DNA from: SIG575 sp964507395
Lineage (GTDB): Bacteria; Bacillota; Clostridia; Oscillospirales; Acutalibacteraceae
Length of the DNA stretch: 21,729 nt
NCBI GenBank assembly: GCA_964507395.1
Contig: CAZDQE010000040.1
Coordinates: forward strand, 1-21,729
Direction of reading: 5' to 3'
In this document: positions 12,312 to 20,478 of the stretch, piece after piece
Layout: every line of letters begins with the position of its first letter
Numbering within the stretch: position 1 is the first letter of the stretch
Notes under the pieces: generated by a model
The model's input: the letters and a program-made list of their open reading frames with translations, nothing else
What the model was told of the DNA's origin: nothing
Database searches by the model: none
Program-made: the position numbers and the translations under genes

Positions 12312-13331
12312 ATGAAAATAGGCAATATCGAAATAAACAGAAAAGCTTCATTAGCACCTATGGCCGGTGCGGCTGACAGAGCGTTCAGAGAGCTTTGCAC
12401 ATCTTACGGTGCGGCGTTTGTTGTGGGTGAGCTTACCTCTTCAAAGGGTGTCAGCATGGGTGACAGAAAATCAGGCGAGCTTCTGTCGATTTCTCCCGAA
12501 GAAAGGCCTGCCGCATCTCAGCTTTTCGGTGACAGTCCTCTTGTTATGGCAAAAGCCGCAGAAGAGGCACTGAAATATAACCCCGATTTTATTGATATCA
12601 ACATGGGGTGTCCCGCACCGAAAGTTTCGTCAAACGGCTGCGGAAGTGCATTAATGAAAAATCCTGCACTTGCCGGTGAAATCGTCAAGGCAGTTGTGGA
12701 AATTTCAACTGTTCCCGTAACTGTCAAAATGAGAACGGGCTGGGATGAAAATTCTCTCAATGCTCCCCTTCTTGCGAGAATCTGCGAACAAAACGGTGCT
12801 TCAATGATTACCGTTCACGGCAGAACAAAGGTGCAGATGTATTCTCCCGGAATTAACTACGGTATTATAAAAGAGGTCAAAGAGTCGGTTAAAATTCCCG
12901 TTATCGGAAACGGTGACGTTACAGATGCAAGGTCTGCACTTGAAATGATTGAGAAAACAGGCTGTGACGGCGTTATGGTCGGAAGAGGTGCTTTAGGAAA
13001 GCCTTGGGTTTTCAAGGAAATCAATTTCTTCTTTGAAACGGGTGAATATCTCCCCGAACCCTCAATTGAAGAAAGAATGAACGTACTGAAAAAGCATATT
13101 TCAAAGCTTATCGAATACAAAGGCGAATATATCGCAATGAGAGAAGCGAGAAAACACGCCGCATGGTATGTCAAAGGAATACGCGGTGCGGCAAAGTACA
13201 GGGCAGAAATCGGAAAAATTAATACTTTCCCCGATTTGGAAGAACTCATTGACAAAATCACCGAAAGCTGTTTCGGCTTTGGTGACACAGATGAGTTCGA
13301 TAAATTTTGTTTCAATAATCTTAACAGATAA
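12312..13331 (+). CDS. dusB: tRNA-dihydrouridine synthase (DusB/NifR3 type)
   Basis: Dus enzymes reduce uridines in the tRNA D-loop using FMN and NADPH. The 339-aa TIM-barrel protein shows LAPMAGAADRAFREL (14-28), catalytic Cys100 in INMGCPAPKV, VKMRTGW, ITVHGRTKVQMYSP and the phosphate-binding GNGDV and VGRGALGKPW segments. Length and motifs fit the NifR3/DusB group. GGAG lies 9 nt before the ATG. The GH2 gene starts 11 nt after its stop, so a housekeeping tRNA gene leads a sugar-degradation operon, probably by chance of gene order rather than function. Confidence 0.95.
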   Translation: MKIGNIEINRKASLAPMAGAADRAFRELCTSYGAAFVVGELTSSKGVSMGDRKSGELLSISPEERPAASQLFGDSPLVMAKAAEEALKYNPDFIDINMGCPAPKVSSNGCGSALMKNPALAGEIVKAVVEISTVPVTVKMRTGWDENSLNAPLLARICEQNGASMITVHGRTKVQMYSPGINYGIIKEVKESVKIPVIGNGDVTDARSALEMIEKTGCDGVMVGRGALGKPWVFKEINFFFETGEYLPEPSIEERMNVLKKHISKLIEYKGEYIAMREARKHAAWYVKGIRGAAKYRAEIGKINTFPDLEELIDKITESCFGFGDTDEFDKFCFNNLNR

Positions 13332-13342
13332 GGATGATTACT

Positions 13343-16336
13343 ATGGAATTTAAAAGCTATCACAAGGACCATGATTTTCTGCATGTAGGCTGCGAAGAGC
13401 CGAGAGCATATTTCATTCCTTATGAGTCTGAAGAAAAAGCACTTAAAAACGAAAGAAACGAATCAAAATACCTTTTAAATCTCTGCGGAGACTGGAATTT
13501 CAGATTTTATGAAAGCTTTGAAGATTTAGAGGATGATTTTCTTTCTCTTCCTTTCAAAGAAAAAATGCTCGTTCCCTCAAGCTGGCAGAACTCTACCGAA
13601 AAAGGCTACGATGCCCCTCAGTATCTTAACTCAAACTATCCCTACCCTCTTGATATGCCTCATGTTCCCGATGAGAACCCCTGTGCACTTTATTCAAGAG
13701 ATGTTGTTATCCCTGAAAACTTTGAAGGCAAAAAGATTTACATAAACTTCGAAGGCGTTGACTCCTGCTTCTATCTTTTTGTAAACGGCGAGTTTGCGGC
13801 CTACAGTCAGGTCAGCCATTGCACAAGTGAAATTGATGTTACAGAATATCTGAAAGCAGGCAAAAACAAGTTTGATGTTCTTGTAGTAAAATGGTGTGAC
13901 GGAAGTTATCTTGAGGATCAGGACTATTTCCGACTTTCAGGTATTTTCAGAGAAGTTTACCTTCTTGCAAGAAGTGAAAACCATATCAAAGACGTTTACC
14001 TGAGAAGCGATGTTTCAGCGGATCTGAAAACTGCGGAAATCAGGATCGAAACGGAAAAGAAAGTTAACTTTATTCTTCTTTCTCCTGCAGGCGAAAAAAT
14101 TCTCTCAGGCACTTCAGACGAAGTTATCAAAATTGAAAATCCTGTTTTGTGGAACGCTGAAAATCCTCAGCTTTACAAAATTCTCATTCTTGACGGAGAG
14201 GAAATTATTCCTTTCTCAGCAGGTCTTAAAAGACTTGAAATCAAAAATGCGGTTATGTACCTCAACAATGAAAAAATAAAGCTTTACGGCATCAACCGCC
14301 ATGACAGCCACCCGCATCTCGGTCATGCAACACCTGTCGAGCACATGAAAGAGGATCTGTACATTCTCAAACGTGCAAGCTGTAACTGTATCAGAACATC
14401 GCACTATCCCAATGACCCCAGATTCCTCGAATACTGCGATGAAATGGGCTTTATGGTAGTTGACGAAGCTGATATTGAAACTCACGGCATGGGCTTTGAA
14501 TACCGCAACGATTGGGACTGGATGAGATGGTCAATGCTCTCTACCGTTGACGAATGGGAAGCCTCTTACGTTGACAGAGCAAAACGCCTTTTTGAAAGAG
14601 ATAAAAACCACGGATGTGTTGTTATGTGGTCTCTCGGCAACGAATCAGGCTGCGGCAAAAACCACAGAGCAATGAACAAATATATCAAATCAAGAGAGCC
14701 GAGAGCTATCATTCACTATGAAAATGCTCATCTTGAATTCAAGGCAGTTCCCGAAGGTGAAGATTTCAAGGATATTTCAGATGTTGAAAGCCGTATGTAC
14801 GCTCCTCTTGAATACACAAAAGATTATCTTGAGCAGGAAAACATTCCGAAGCCCTTCTATTTCTGCGAATATGTCTGCTCAATGACAACAGGCGACATTC
14901 ATGCTCACGTTGACCTGATGGAACAGTATGACGAGCTTTGCGGTATGTGCATCTGGGAAATGACTGACCATACAGTTGCCGTAAAGGGCAAAAACAAAGA
15001 AATCGGCTACCGCTACGGCAGTGACTTCGGTGATATTCCCAATGATAAAATATGCTGCATTGACGGTCTCGTTTTCTCTGACAGAAGCCTTCGTCCCGGT
15101 TATTTTGAAATGAAAAAGGCTTACGAGCCCTTTAAAATTACATACGAAAACGGAAAAATCAAAATTTTCAACAAGAGATTTTTCACAACTCTCAGCGATG
15201 TGTATTTTGTATGGAATATTGAAAAAGACGGCAAGATCATTTTAAGCGGCGAAATTACAGACACCGTTATTGCACCGAGAGACGAAAAAGAATTCGCTCT
15301 CTTTGACAAGAATGATTTCGACGGCATTTCAATGCTTAACATCTTCTGCAATATGAAAAATGCAACATATTGGTGCGAAAAAGATTACGAAATCGGCTTC
15401 AGTCAGTTTGAACTTTCATTTGAAAGAAAAGTAAATACAACCACATCTTCCGTGCCTGAGGCAGAAGAAGGCAGACGTTTTGTGAAAATCTCTACCGACA
15501 AGGCAGTATATACTTTCGATAAATCTTACGGCAGACTCTCATCTATGGTAGCAAACGGCAAGGAGATGCTTGCAGTTCCTGAAAAAATTCAGATCTGGAA
15601 AGCTCACGGCTACAATCAGGGCGGTCTTGCAGATGAGAGAAAGAGCGCATCAATGGAAATGGCAAGACAGAAAACATATTCTTCCGTTGTCCGCAAAACA
15701 GAAAACAGTGTCGTGATAGATGTCAGCTTCTCACACGGCGGTGCAAGTGTCGTGCCTGTAATAAGAGGCGATATGACATTTGAGTTTACAGGCGACGGTG
15801 CAGTTAAAATAACTGTAGATGCGAAAAAACGTGAATCCGCTCCTCAGCTTGCACGCTTCGGTCTTGAATTCATGCTGACAGACGGCTTGGAAAACATGGA
15901 ATACTTCGGCTTCGGTCCTACGGAATCATATCCCGACAGACACAAAGCCTGCAGAAAAGCTCATTTCTCATCTTCTGTTACAGAAAACTTCGTTCCCTAT
16001 GTCAGACCTATTGAAAACTCTGCTCACTACGAATCAATCTTCGGCGCAGTAACCGATAATGACGGCAAAGGCGTTCTGTTTACAACTAAGGACAGCTTCT
16101 CCTTTAACGCAATGCACTTCACAAGCGAAATGCTTGAGAAAACTCTTCACGATGATGAGCTTGAGCCGCTGTGCGAAACTGTTGTCAATATCGACCTTCG
16201 CCACGACATTCTCGGAAGCAAGGCAGATTACTATAAAACATACGAGCCTGAACGTTTCTGGGACGACAATGAACTGAAACTCTCATTCAAGCTTTCACCC
16301 TTTGACAAATCACAGGATAACCCCTTTGAAATGTAA
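13343..16336 (+). CDS. GH2 beta-galactosidase (LacZ type), variant active site
   Basis: The 997-aa protein has the LacZ domain order: sugar-binding jelly roll (about 35-210, PSSWQ and FVNGEF), immunoglobulin-like domain, TIM barrel (about 310-600), and C-terminal beta-galactosidase small-chain domain (about 700-990, YFGFGPTESYPDRH). Mg and substrate residues are present (NRHDSHP, RTSHYP, DEADIETHG). The acid/base is Glu434 (SLGNESG) and the nucleophile Glu509 (FCEYVCSM). The His that usually follows the nucleophile by three residues (EYAHAMGN) is Cys512 here, and the GN pair is TT, so specificity may differ from lactose. No signal peptide, so cytosolic on imported oligosaccharides. I use the ATG at 13343 with AAGGA 8 nt upstream; the ATG at 13334 overlaps that site. 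SGNH hydrolase follows after 14 nt. Confidence 0.93.
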   Translation: MEFKSYHKDHDFLHVGCEEPRAYFIPYESEEKALKNERNESKYLLNLCGDWNFRFYESFEDLEDDFLSLPFKEKMLVPSSWQNSTEKGYDAPQYLNSNYPYPLDMPHVPDENPCALYSRDVVIPENFEGKKIYINFEGVDSCFYLFVNGEFAAYSQVSHCTSEIDVTEYLKAGKNKFDVLVVKWCDGSYLEDQDYFRLSGIFREVYLLARSENHIKDVYLRSDVSADLKTAEIRIETEKKVNFILLSPAGEKILSGTSDEVIKIENPVLWNAENPQLYKILILDGEEIIPFSAGLKRLEIKNAVMYLNNEKIKLYGINRHDSHPHLGHATPVEHMKEDLYILKRASCNCIRTSHYPNDPRFLEYCDEMGFMVVDEADIETHGMGFEYRNDWDWMRWSMLSTVDEWEASYVDRAKRLFERDKNHGCVVMWSLGNESGCGKNHRAMNKYIKSREPRAIIHYENAHLEFKAVPEGEDFKDISDVESRMYAPLEYTKDYLEQENIPKPFYFCEYVCSMTTGDIHAHVDLMEQYDELCGMCIWEMTDHTVAVKGKNKEIGYRYGSDFGDIPNDKICCIDGLVFSDRSLRPGYFEMKKAYEPFKITYENGKIKIFNKRFFTTLSDVYFVWNIEKDGKIILSGEITDTVIAPRDEKEFALFDKNDFDGISMLNIFCNMKNATYWCEKDYEIGFSQFELSFERKVNTTTSSVPEAEEGRRFVKISTDKAVYTFDKSYGRLSSMVANGKEMLAVPEKIQIWKAHGYNQGGLADERKSASMEMARQKTYSSVVRKTENSVVIDVSFSHGGASVVPVIRGDMTFEFTGDGAVKITVDAKKRESAPQLARFGLEFMLTDGLENMEYFGFGPTESYPDRHKACRKAHFSSSVTENFVPYVRPIENSAHYESIFGAVTDNDGKGVLFTTKDSFSFNAMHFTSEMLEKTLHDDELEPLCETVVNIDLRHDILGSKADYYKTYEPERFWDDNELKLSFKLSPFDKSQDNPFEM

Positions 16337-16350
16337 GCCGGAGGGAAATC

Positions 16351-17346
16351 ATGAAGGTTTACAGCTATAAAGATTATCCAATAAAAATTTTCGGACTTCC
16401 GCTTTTTGAAAAGAATCAGAAGCTTGAAAGGCTTCCCGATGAAGTTATCGAAAAAATTCCTTCACTTGAATTTTTCGGAAAACGCTGTCCCGGTGCAAGA
16501 CTTTGTTTCAGAACTGATTCTGAAAAATTCACTGTTAAAGCAAAGTTCAGAACCTTAGGTCCTGATGCAGGAATGTCAGTTTTCAGTTGTCAGTCCTTTG
16601 ATGTTCTTGTGGGAAACCGCAGTCAGCCTGAATTTTCAGGACTTGTCACCCCCTACAATCTGCAGACTTTCTCATTCGAGGCTACATTCACAAAGAAAAA
16701 GGCAATGGAAGATGTTACGATTTTCCTTGCAAGGAACGAAATAATTGAAGATATTCAGATCGAACTTGAAGACGGCGCATCTATTGAAGAGCCTACGCCT
16801 TACAAATACAAGCCTATAGTTTTCTACGGCTCATCAATCACCGAGGGCGGTTGCTGCAGCAACGTGAAAAACTCTTATACTTCAATTCTTTCAAACAGAC
16901 TTGATGCAGACTTCTGTTGTCTTGGTTTTTCAGGCAGTGCAAAAGGCGAGCTTCCCATGGCTGACTTTATCAATACTCTTGACATGAGTATCTTTGTTTT
17001 CGACTACGACCACAACGCTCCCGATGCCGAACATCTGCGTCAGACACATGAACCTTTCTTTAAGAGAATCAGAGAAGTTCATCCGTATCTTCCTATTGTT
17101 ATCATGACAATGCCAAAAGAAGTTTATACCGCAGAAAACGATGAACGCGCCGCAGTTATAAAACAAACTTATCTTAATGCAGTAGAAAACGGCGACAAAA
17201 ACGTTTACTTCATTGACGGCGAGGAGTTTTACGGTTCTGAAGAAAGATACCTTTGCTCAATCGACGGAGTGCATCCCAACAGTCTCGGTTTCCTCAGAAT
17301 GGCAAATATTATCGAGCCCACATTAAGGAAAATTCTTGAAATATAA
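16351..17346 (+). CDS. Cytosolic SGNH/GDSL hydrolase with N-terminal beta domain
   Basis: The 331-aa protein has an N-terminal beta-sandwich-like region (about 1-145) and a C-terminal SGNH hydrolase domain (about 155-331), the layout of bacterial SGNH-type carbohydrate esterases. Block I is FYGSSITEGG with nucleophile Ser162, block II is GFSGSAKGE, block III has Asn222 in DYDHNAP, and block V is SIDGVHPN with Asp305 and His308. Acetyl esterase activity on plant oligosaccharides fits the adjacent GH2 gene but is inferred. No signal peptide. GGAGGG lies 5 nt before the ATG. It is the last gene of the operon and ends at a hairpin shared with the converging ribF gene. Confidence 0.9.
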   Translation: MKVYSYKDYPIKIFGLPLFEKNQKLERLPDEVIEKIPSLEFFGKRCPGARLCFRTDSEKFTVKAKFRTLGPDAGMSVFSCQSFDVLVGNRSQPEFSGLVTPYNLQTFSFEATFTKKKAMEDVTIFLARNEIIEDIQIELEDGASIEEPTPYKYKPIVFYGSSITEGGCCSNVKNSYTSILSNRLDADFCCLGFSGSAKGELPMADFINTLDMSIFVFDYDHNAPDAEHLRQTHEPFFKRIREVHPYLPIVIMTMPKEVYTAENDERAAVIKQTYLNAVENGDKNVYFIDGEEFYGSEERYLCSIDGVHPNSLGFLRMANIIEPTLRKILEI

Positions 17347-17388
17347 AAAAAGAAAGACCATTCGCTGAGCGTTTGAATGGTCTTTCTT
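17345..17388 (-). terminator. Convergent terminator between SGNH hydrolase and ribF
   Basis: A 14-bp perfect stem (17350-17363 with 17375-17388) encloses an 11-nt loop. On the minus strand it is followed by a run of seven T (17345-17351, partly in the stem), making a strong terminator for ribF 3 bp after its stop. On the plus strand the tail is only TTTCTTC-like and weaker, but it also ends the SGNH operon. Confidence 0.9.
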
Positions 17389-17390
17389 CA

Positions 17391-18293
17391 TCATTCTGCT
17401 GAGAAGAATTTCTCGGCAGTTTTTTTATCTTCCGCAAGCTGAGAAGCAAGCTCTTCAGGTGAAGAAAACTTTCTCTCGTCACGGATAAATTTGTGAAGAG
17501 TTACTCTGACTTTTTTGCCGTATAAATCTCCGTCAAAATCAAAAATATGAGTTTCGCTCCGCACATCATCTTCGGGGAAAGTCGGACGCGAACCGATGTT
17601 TGTAAACGACTTATAAATTTTTCCGTCAACCTCTGTTGTAGATGCGTAAACTCCGAATTTCGGCAGAACAAGTTCAGGCGGAAAATACTGATTAGCCGTC
17701 GGGAAACCCATTTGCCTTCCCCTCTTCTGTCCGTGAACCACCTCAAAAGAGTACGAAAAATCTTTCGTCATCAGCTTGTTCGCTTTTTGCACATTACCGC
17801 TCTGAAGAAGCTCCCTCAGTCTGCTTGAATTGACCTTTTCACCGTCAACAAAAGTTTCCTCGTTGACATGAGCCTCGATTCCGTTTTCAAGGCAAAGCTT
17901 TTCGAGCTCCTTTGCATCTGCCTTTCCGCCTTTACCGAAGTGATAATTAAAGCCGCAGAAAACAGCCTTTGCTTTCAACTTTTCTTTGAGCACTTTGATC
18001 ACAAAATCTTCGGCTGAAAAATTTTTGAATTCCTCAAAGGATATGGTTTCCGTTTCAAGACCGATTTTTTCAATCTCAATTTTCTTTTCTTCATCGGTCA
18101 TGAGAAGTCCGATTTTTTTACCGAAAAAAGTTTTGGGGTGAACATCAAAAATAAGCGCAACAGCCCTGATATTATTATCAAGGCCATAGTTATATGCTTT
18201 CCCCAGAACTGCTCTGTGACCTGCGTGCAGACCGTCGAAATTTCCAAGAGCAATTGCGGAATATTCAGTTTTGGGTGTTTCATTATTTTTCAT
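17391..18293 (-). CDS. ribF: Bifunctional riboflavin kinase/FAD synthetase
   Basis: RibF makes FMN from riboflavin and FAD from FMN. The 300-aa protein has the N-terminal nucleotidyltransferase domain with GNFDGLHAGH (17-26) and the C-terminal flavokinase domain with RQMGFPTAN, GVYAS and ETHIFDFDGDLYG (about 180-290), the usual length and order. The start overlaps the truB 3' end by 11 nt and has only a weak site (AAGCGGG), so it probably depends on translational coupling. It is the last gene of the infB-rbfA-nrnA-truB-ribF run; truB-ribF adjacency is very common in Firmicutes. It supplies flavin cofactors, also for Hrb and DusB in this window. Confidence 0.96.
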   Translation of the reverse strand: MKNNETPKTEYSAIALGNFDGLHAGHRAVLGKAYNYGLDNNIRAVALIFDVHPKTFFGKKIGLLMTDEEKKIEIEKIGLETETISFEEFKNFSAEDFVIKVLKEKLKAKAVFCGFNYHFGKGGKADAKELEKLCLENGIEAHVNEETFVDGEKVNSSRLRELLQSGNVQKANKLMTKDFSYSFEVVHGQKRGRQMGFPTANQYFPPELVLPKFGVYASTTEVDGKIYKSFTNIGSRPTFPEDDVRSETHIFDFDGDLYGKKVRVTLHKFIRDERKFSSPEELASQLAEDKKTAEKFFSAE

Positions 18294-19179
18294 TGTAAAC
18301 CCGCTTGATTTTTAATAAATTTTCATCTTTCACATATTCACCGATACCGAGAAATTTTTCATCAGGCGAATACACTCTGTAGTAGCCTTCTTCAAAACGG
18401 AATCTGATTCTTTTTGCATCAAGCTCTCCGCCGTTTGAAAAACGCACCGCCTGCTTTTCACTGACGCTCACCTTTTCATAAACATCAAGTGCTTTATCTA
18501 CAGGAATCAGAATTTCCTTCTGTCTGCCTTCTTCGCACAGCTTTTCAATCTCTGAAAGAGTATAACACTGTGAAATATCAATATTGTTTGCCATTGTTCT
18601 TCTCAACATTTTGAGAGTACATGGCACACCTAATTTTTCTCCGATATCAGATGAAAGTGTACGGATATATGTACCGTTTGAACAGTGAACAAAAATTTCT
18701 GCCTCCTGCTCGTTTTCGCCGAAAGAATCGAGCCTCAGTTCCTTGATTGTAACATGTCTTTCTTCTCTCTCAACCTCAACGCCCTGACGGGCAAGGTCAT
18801 AAAGTCTGACACCGTCTTTTTTTATTGCAGAGTACATGGGAGGTACCTGCATGATATCACCGCGGAAAAACTGAAGAACATTTTCAAATTCTTCACGTGA
18901 TACTTTTTTATCACTTTTTTCAATAACATTTCCCGTAACATCAAGAGTATCTGTGGCGATGCCGAATTTAATTACTGCGGTGTAGGATTTTTCATGGCTG
19001 GGCATAAGCTCAATAAACCTTGTTGCACCGCCGAGAGCCACCGTCATAACACCTGTTGCCATCGGGTCGAGAGTGCCTGTATGACCTGCTTTTTTCTCAC
19101 CGAGAAGGCGTGACAATTTTTTCACCGCAAAAAAAGATGTTATATTTTCGCCCTTATCAAAGCAAACAAAACCTGTCAT
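18283..19179 (-). CDS. truB: tRNA pseudouridine-55 synthase
   Basis: TruB makes the universal pseudouridine in the T-loop of tRNA. The 298-aa protein shows GFVCFDKG, then KKAGHTGTLDPMATGVM with catalytic Asp38, the YSAIKKDGVRLYDLARQG segment and a short C-terminal PUA-like tail. The ATG overlaps the nrnA stop by 4 nt (ATGA), with GGAG about 10 nt upstream, so translation is coupled. Sequence and context leave little doubt. Confidence 0.97.
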   Translation of the reverse strand: MTGFVCFDKGENITSFFAVKKLSRLLGEKKAGHTGTLDPMATGVMTVALGGATRFIELMPSHEKSYTAVIKFGIATDTLDVTGNVIEKSDKKVSREEFENVLQFFRGDIMQVPPMYSAIKKDGVRLYDLARQGVEVEREERHVTIKELRLDSFGENEQEAEIFVHCSNGTYIRTLSSDIGEKLGVPCTLKMLRRTMANNIDISQCYTLSEIEKLCEEGRQKEILIPVDKALDVYEKVSVSEKQAVRFSNGGELDAKRIRFRFEEGYYRVYSPDEKFLGIGEYVKDENLLKIKRVYNEK

Positions 19180-20129
19180 CTGTTCAAATACTCCGAGACT
19201 TTAGAAATAATTTTCTCCTTGACATTTTCAAGCGGTCCTTCACTCTGACAGCCTGCAGCCCTTGCATGACCGCCGCCGCCGAGCATTTTGCAGATTTCCG
19301 ATGCGTCTACAGGTTCAAGAGTTCTCAAAGAAATCTTGAATGTGCCGTCGTTTCTCTCTTTAAGGAAAATTCCGATGTCAACCCCTTCAATCTGCCTCGT
19401 CTTTGAAGCAAGAGGCTCAGCCTCGGTTTCATCTGACCCGCTTTTCTCATACATGTCAAGAGTAAGATATGTCATGGCACATCTGCCGCCGAAATGCATT
19501 TCCAGGGTGTCCATAACAAGTCTTTCAAGAACAACATAGGACTTTGTTTTTGTATCAAACATTATCCTGTTTATATACGCTCCGTCTGCTCCCTTTTCAA
19601 CAAGGTCTGCAGCAAAGCGGTAGGTCCGGGCAGAGGTGTTTGAATATCTGAAACAGCCTGTATCCGTGGAAATTCCCGTATAAAGACAGTCTGCGATTTT
19701 TTTATCAACCTCTGCACCAAGCTCGTTAATTACTTTATAGAGTATTTCGCATGCTGCTGCCGCAGTATCTTCAAGAAGAAGATATTCACACTCTACACAG
19801 TTTGACGGATGATGGTCAATTGCAAGATTAATTTTGCCCTCGTATTTTTCTTTTATGTCATCGTCAAGAAGCTTTACATCAGCCACATCAACAGACACAA
19901 CATACTCCGGCTCAAAATCCTGATGTCCCAGATCATCATAAAGATAGCTGTATTTTTTACCCACGCTGTGAGGCAAAGCTACCTCAGCCTGTTTACCAAG
20001 CTGTCGCAGTGCTCTCAGGAGCGAAAAGCCGCACCCTAATGTATCACCGTCAGGGTTTGAATGAACAAGAATGATTATTTTGTCTTGATTCCGAAGCAGC
20101 TCTGCTGCTTTTCTGACATCAATCCTCAT
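19176..20129 (-). CDS. nrnA: DHH-family oligoribonuclease/PAP phosphatase
   Basis: NrnA-type proteins degrade very short RNAs (nanoRNA) and 3'-phosphoadenosine 5'-phosphate, using Mn. The 317-aa protein has the DHH domain with HSNPDGD (His23, Asp27, Asp29), Asp81 in SVDVAD, and Asp105-His106-His107 (IDHHPSN), and a C-terminal DHHA1 domain with GGGGHARAAGC near residue 285. GGTGG lies 6 nt before the ATG; the start overlaps the rbfA 3' end by 11 nt. The position between rbfA and truB is conserved in Firmicutes. Confidence 0.94.
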   Translation of the reverse strand: MRIDVRKAAELLRNQDKIIILVHSNPDGDTLGCGFSLLRALRQLGKQAEVALPHSVGKKYSYLYDDLGHQDFEPEYVVSVDVADVKLLDDDIKEKYEGKINLAIDHHPSNCVECEYLLLEDTAAAACEILYKVINELGAEVDKKIADCLYTGISTDTGCFRYSNTSARTYRFAADLVEKGADGAYINRIMFDTKTKSYVVLERLVMDTLEMHFGGRCAMTYLTLDMYEKSGSDETEAEPLASKTRQIEGVDIGIFLKERNDGTFKISLRTLEPVDASEICKMLGGGGHARAAGCQSEGPLENVKEKIISKVSEYLNR

Positions 20130-20478
20130 CAGTATCCACCTTTATATCGTCAAGCATTTTAAAAATTTTCATACCGTGTTCAACAGAGTCATCAGCGACG
20201 AACTTAAGCTCAGGACTTTTACGAAGTCTCAGACGTCTTGTAACTTCGCCTCTGATAAGACCTGCTGCACCGTTAAGACCCTTGACTGCATTTTCTGCAG
20301 TTTCAATACCTTCAAGTGCGCTGACAAAAACCTTTGCGAAAGATGCATCTGAGCTTACATCAACACGTACCACTGTCAGCATTTTTCCGCTGACTCTGGG
20401 GTCTTTAAGCTCACGCACTACTGCAATTATTTCCCTTTTGATATCTTCCGATACTCTCTGGGCTCTATGTCCTGCCAT
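20119..20478 (-). CDS. rbfA: Ribosome-binding factor A
   Basis: RbfA binds the 30S subunit and helps mature the 16S rRNA 5' end. The 119-aa protein has the single KH-like domain with HRAQRVSEDIKREI at the start, LKDPRVSGKMLTVVRVDVSSD in the middle and RLRKSPELKFVADDSVEHGMKI near the end, typical length for Firmicutes. The start shares one base with the infB stop (TAATG) and has GAGGAG 11 nt upstream inside infB. Confidence 0.97.
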   Translation of the reverse strand: MAGHRAQRVSEDIKREIIAVVRELKDPRVSGKMLTVVRVDVSSDASFAKVFVSALEGIETAENAVKGLNGAAGLIRGEVTRRLRLRKSPELKFVADDSVEHGMKIFKMLDDIKVDTDED

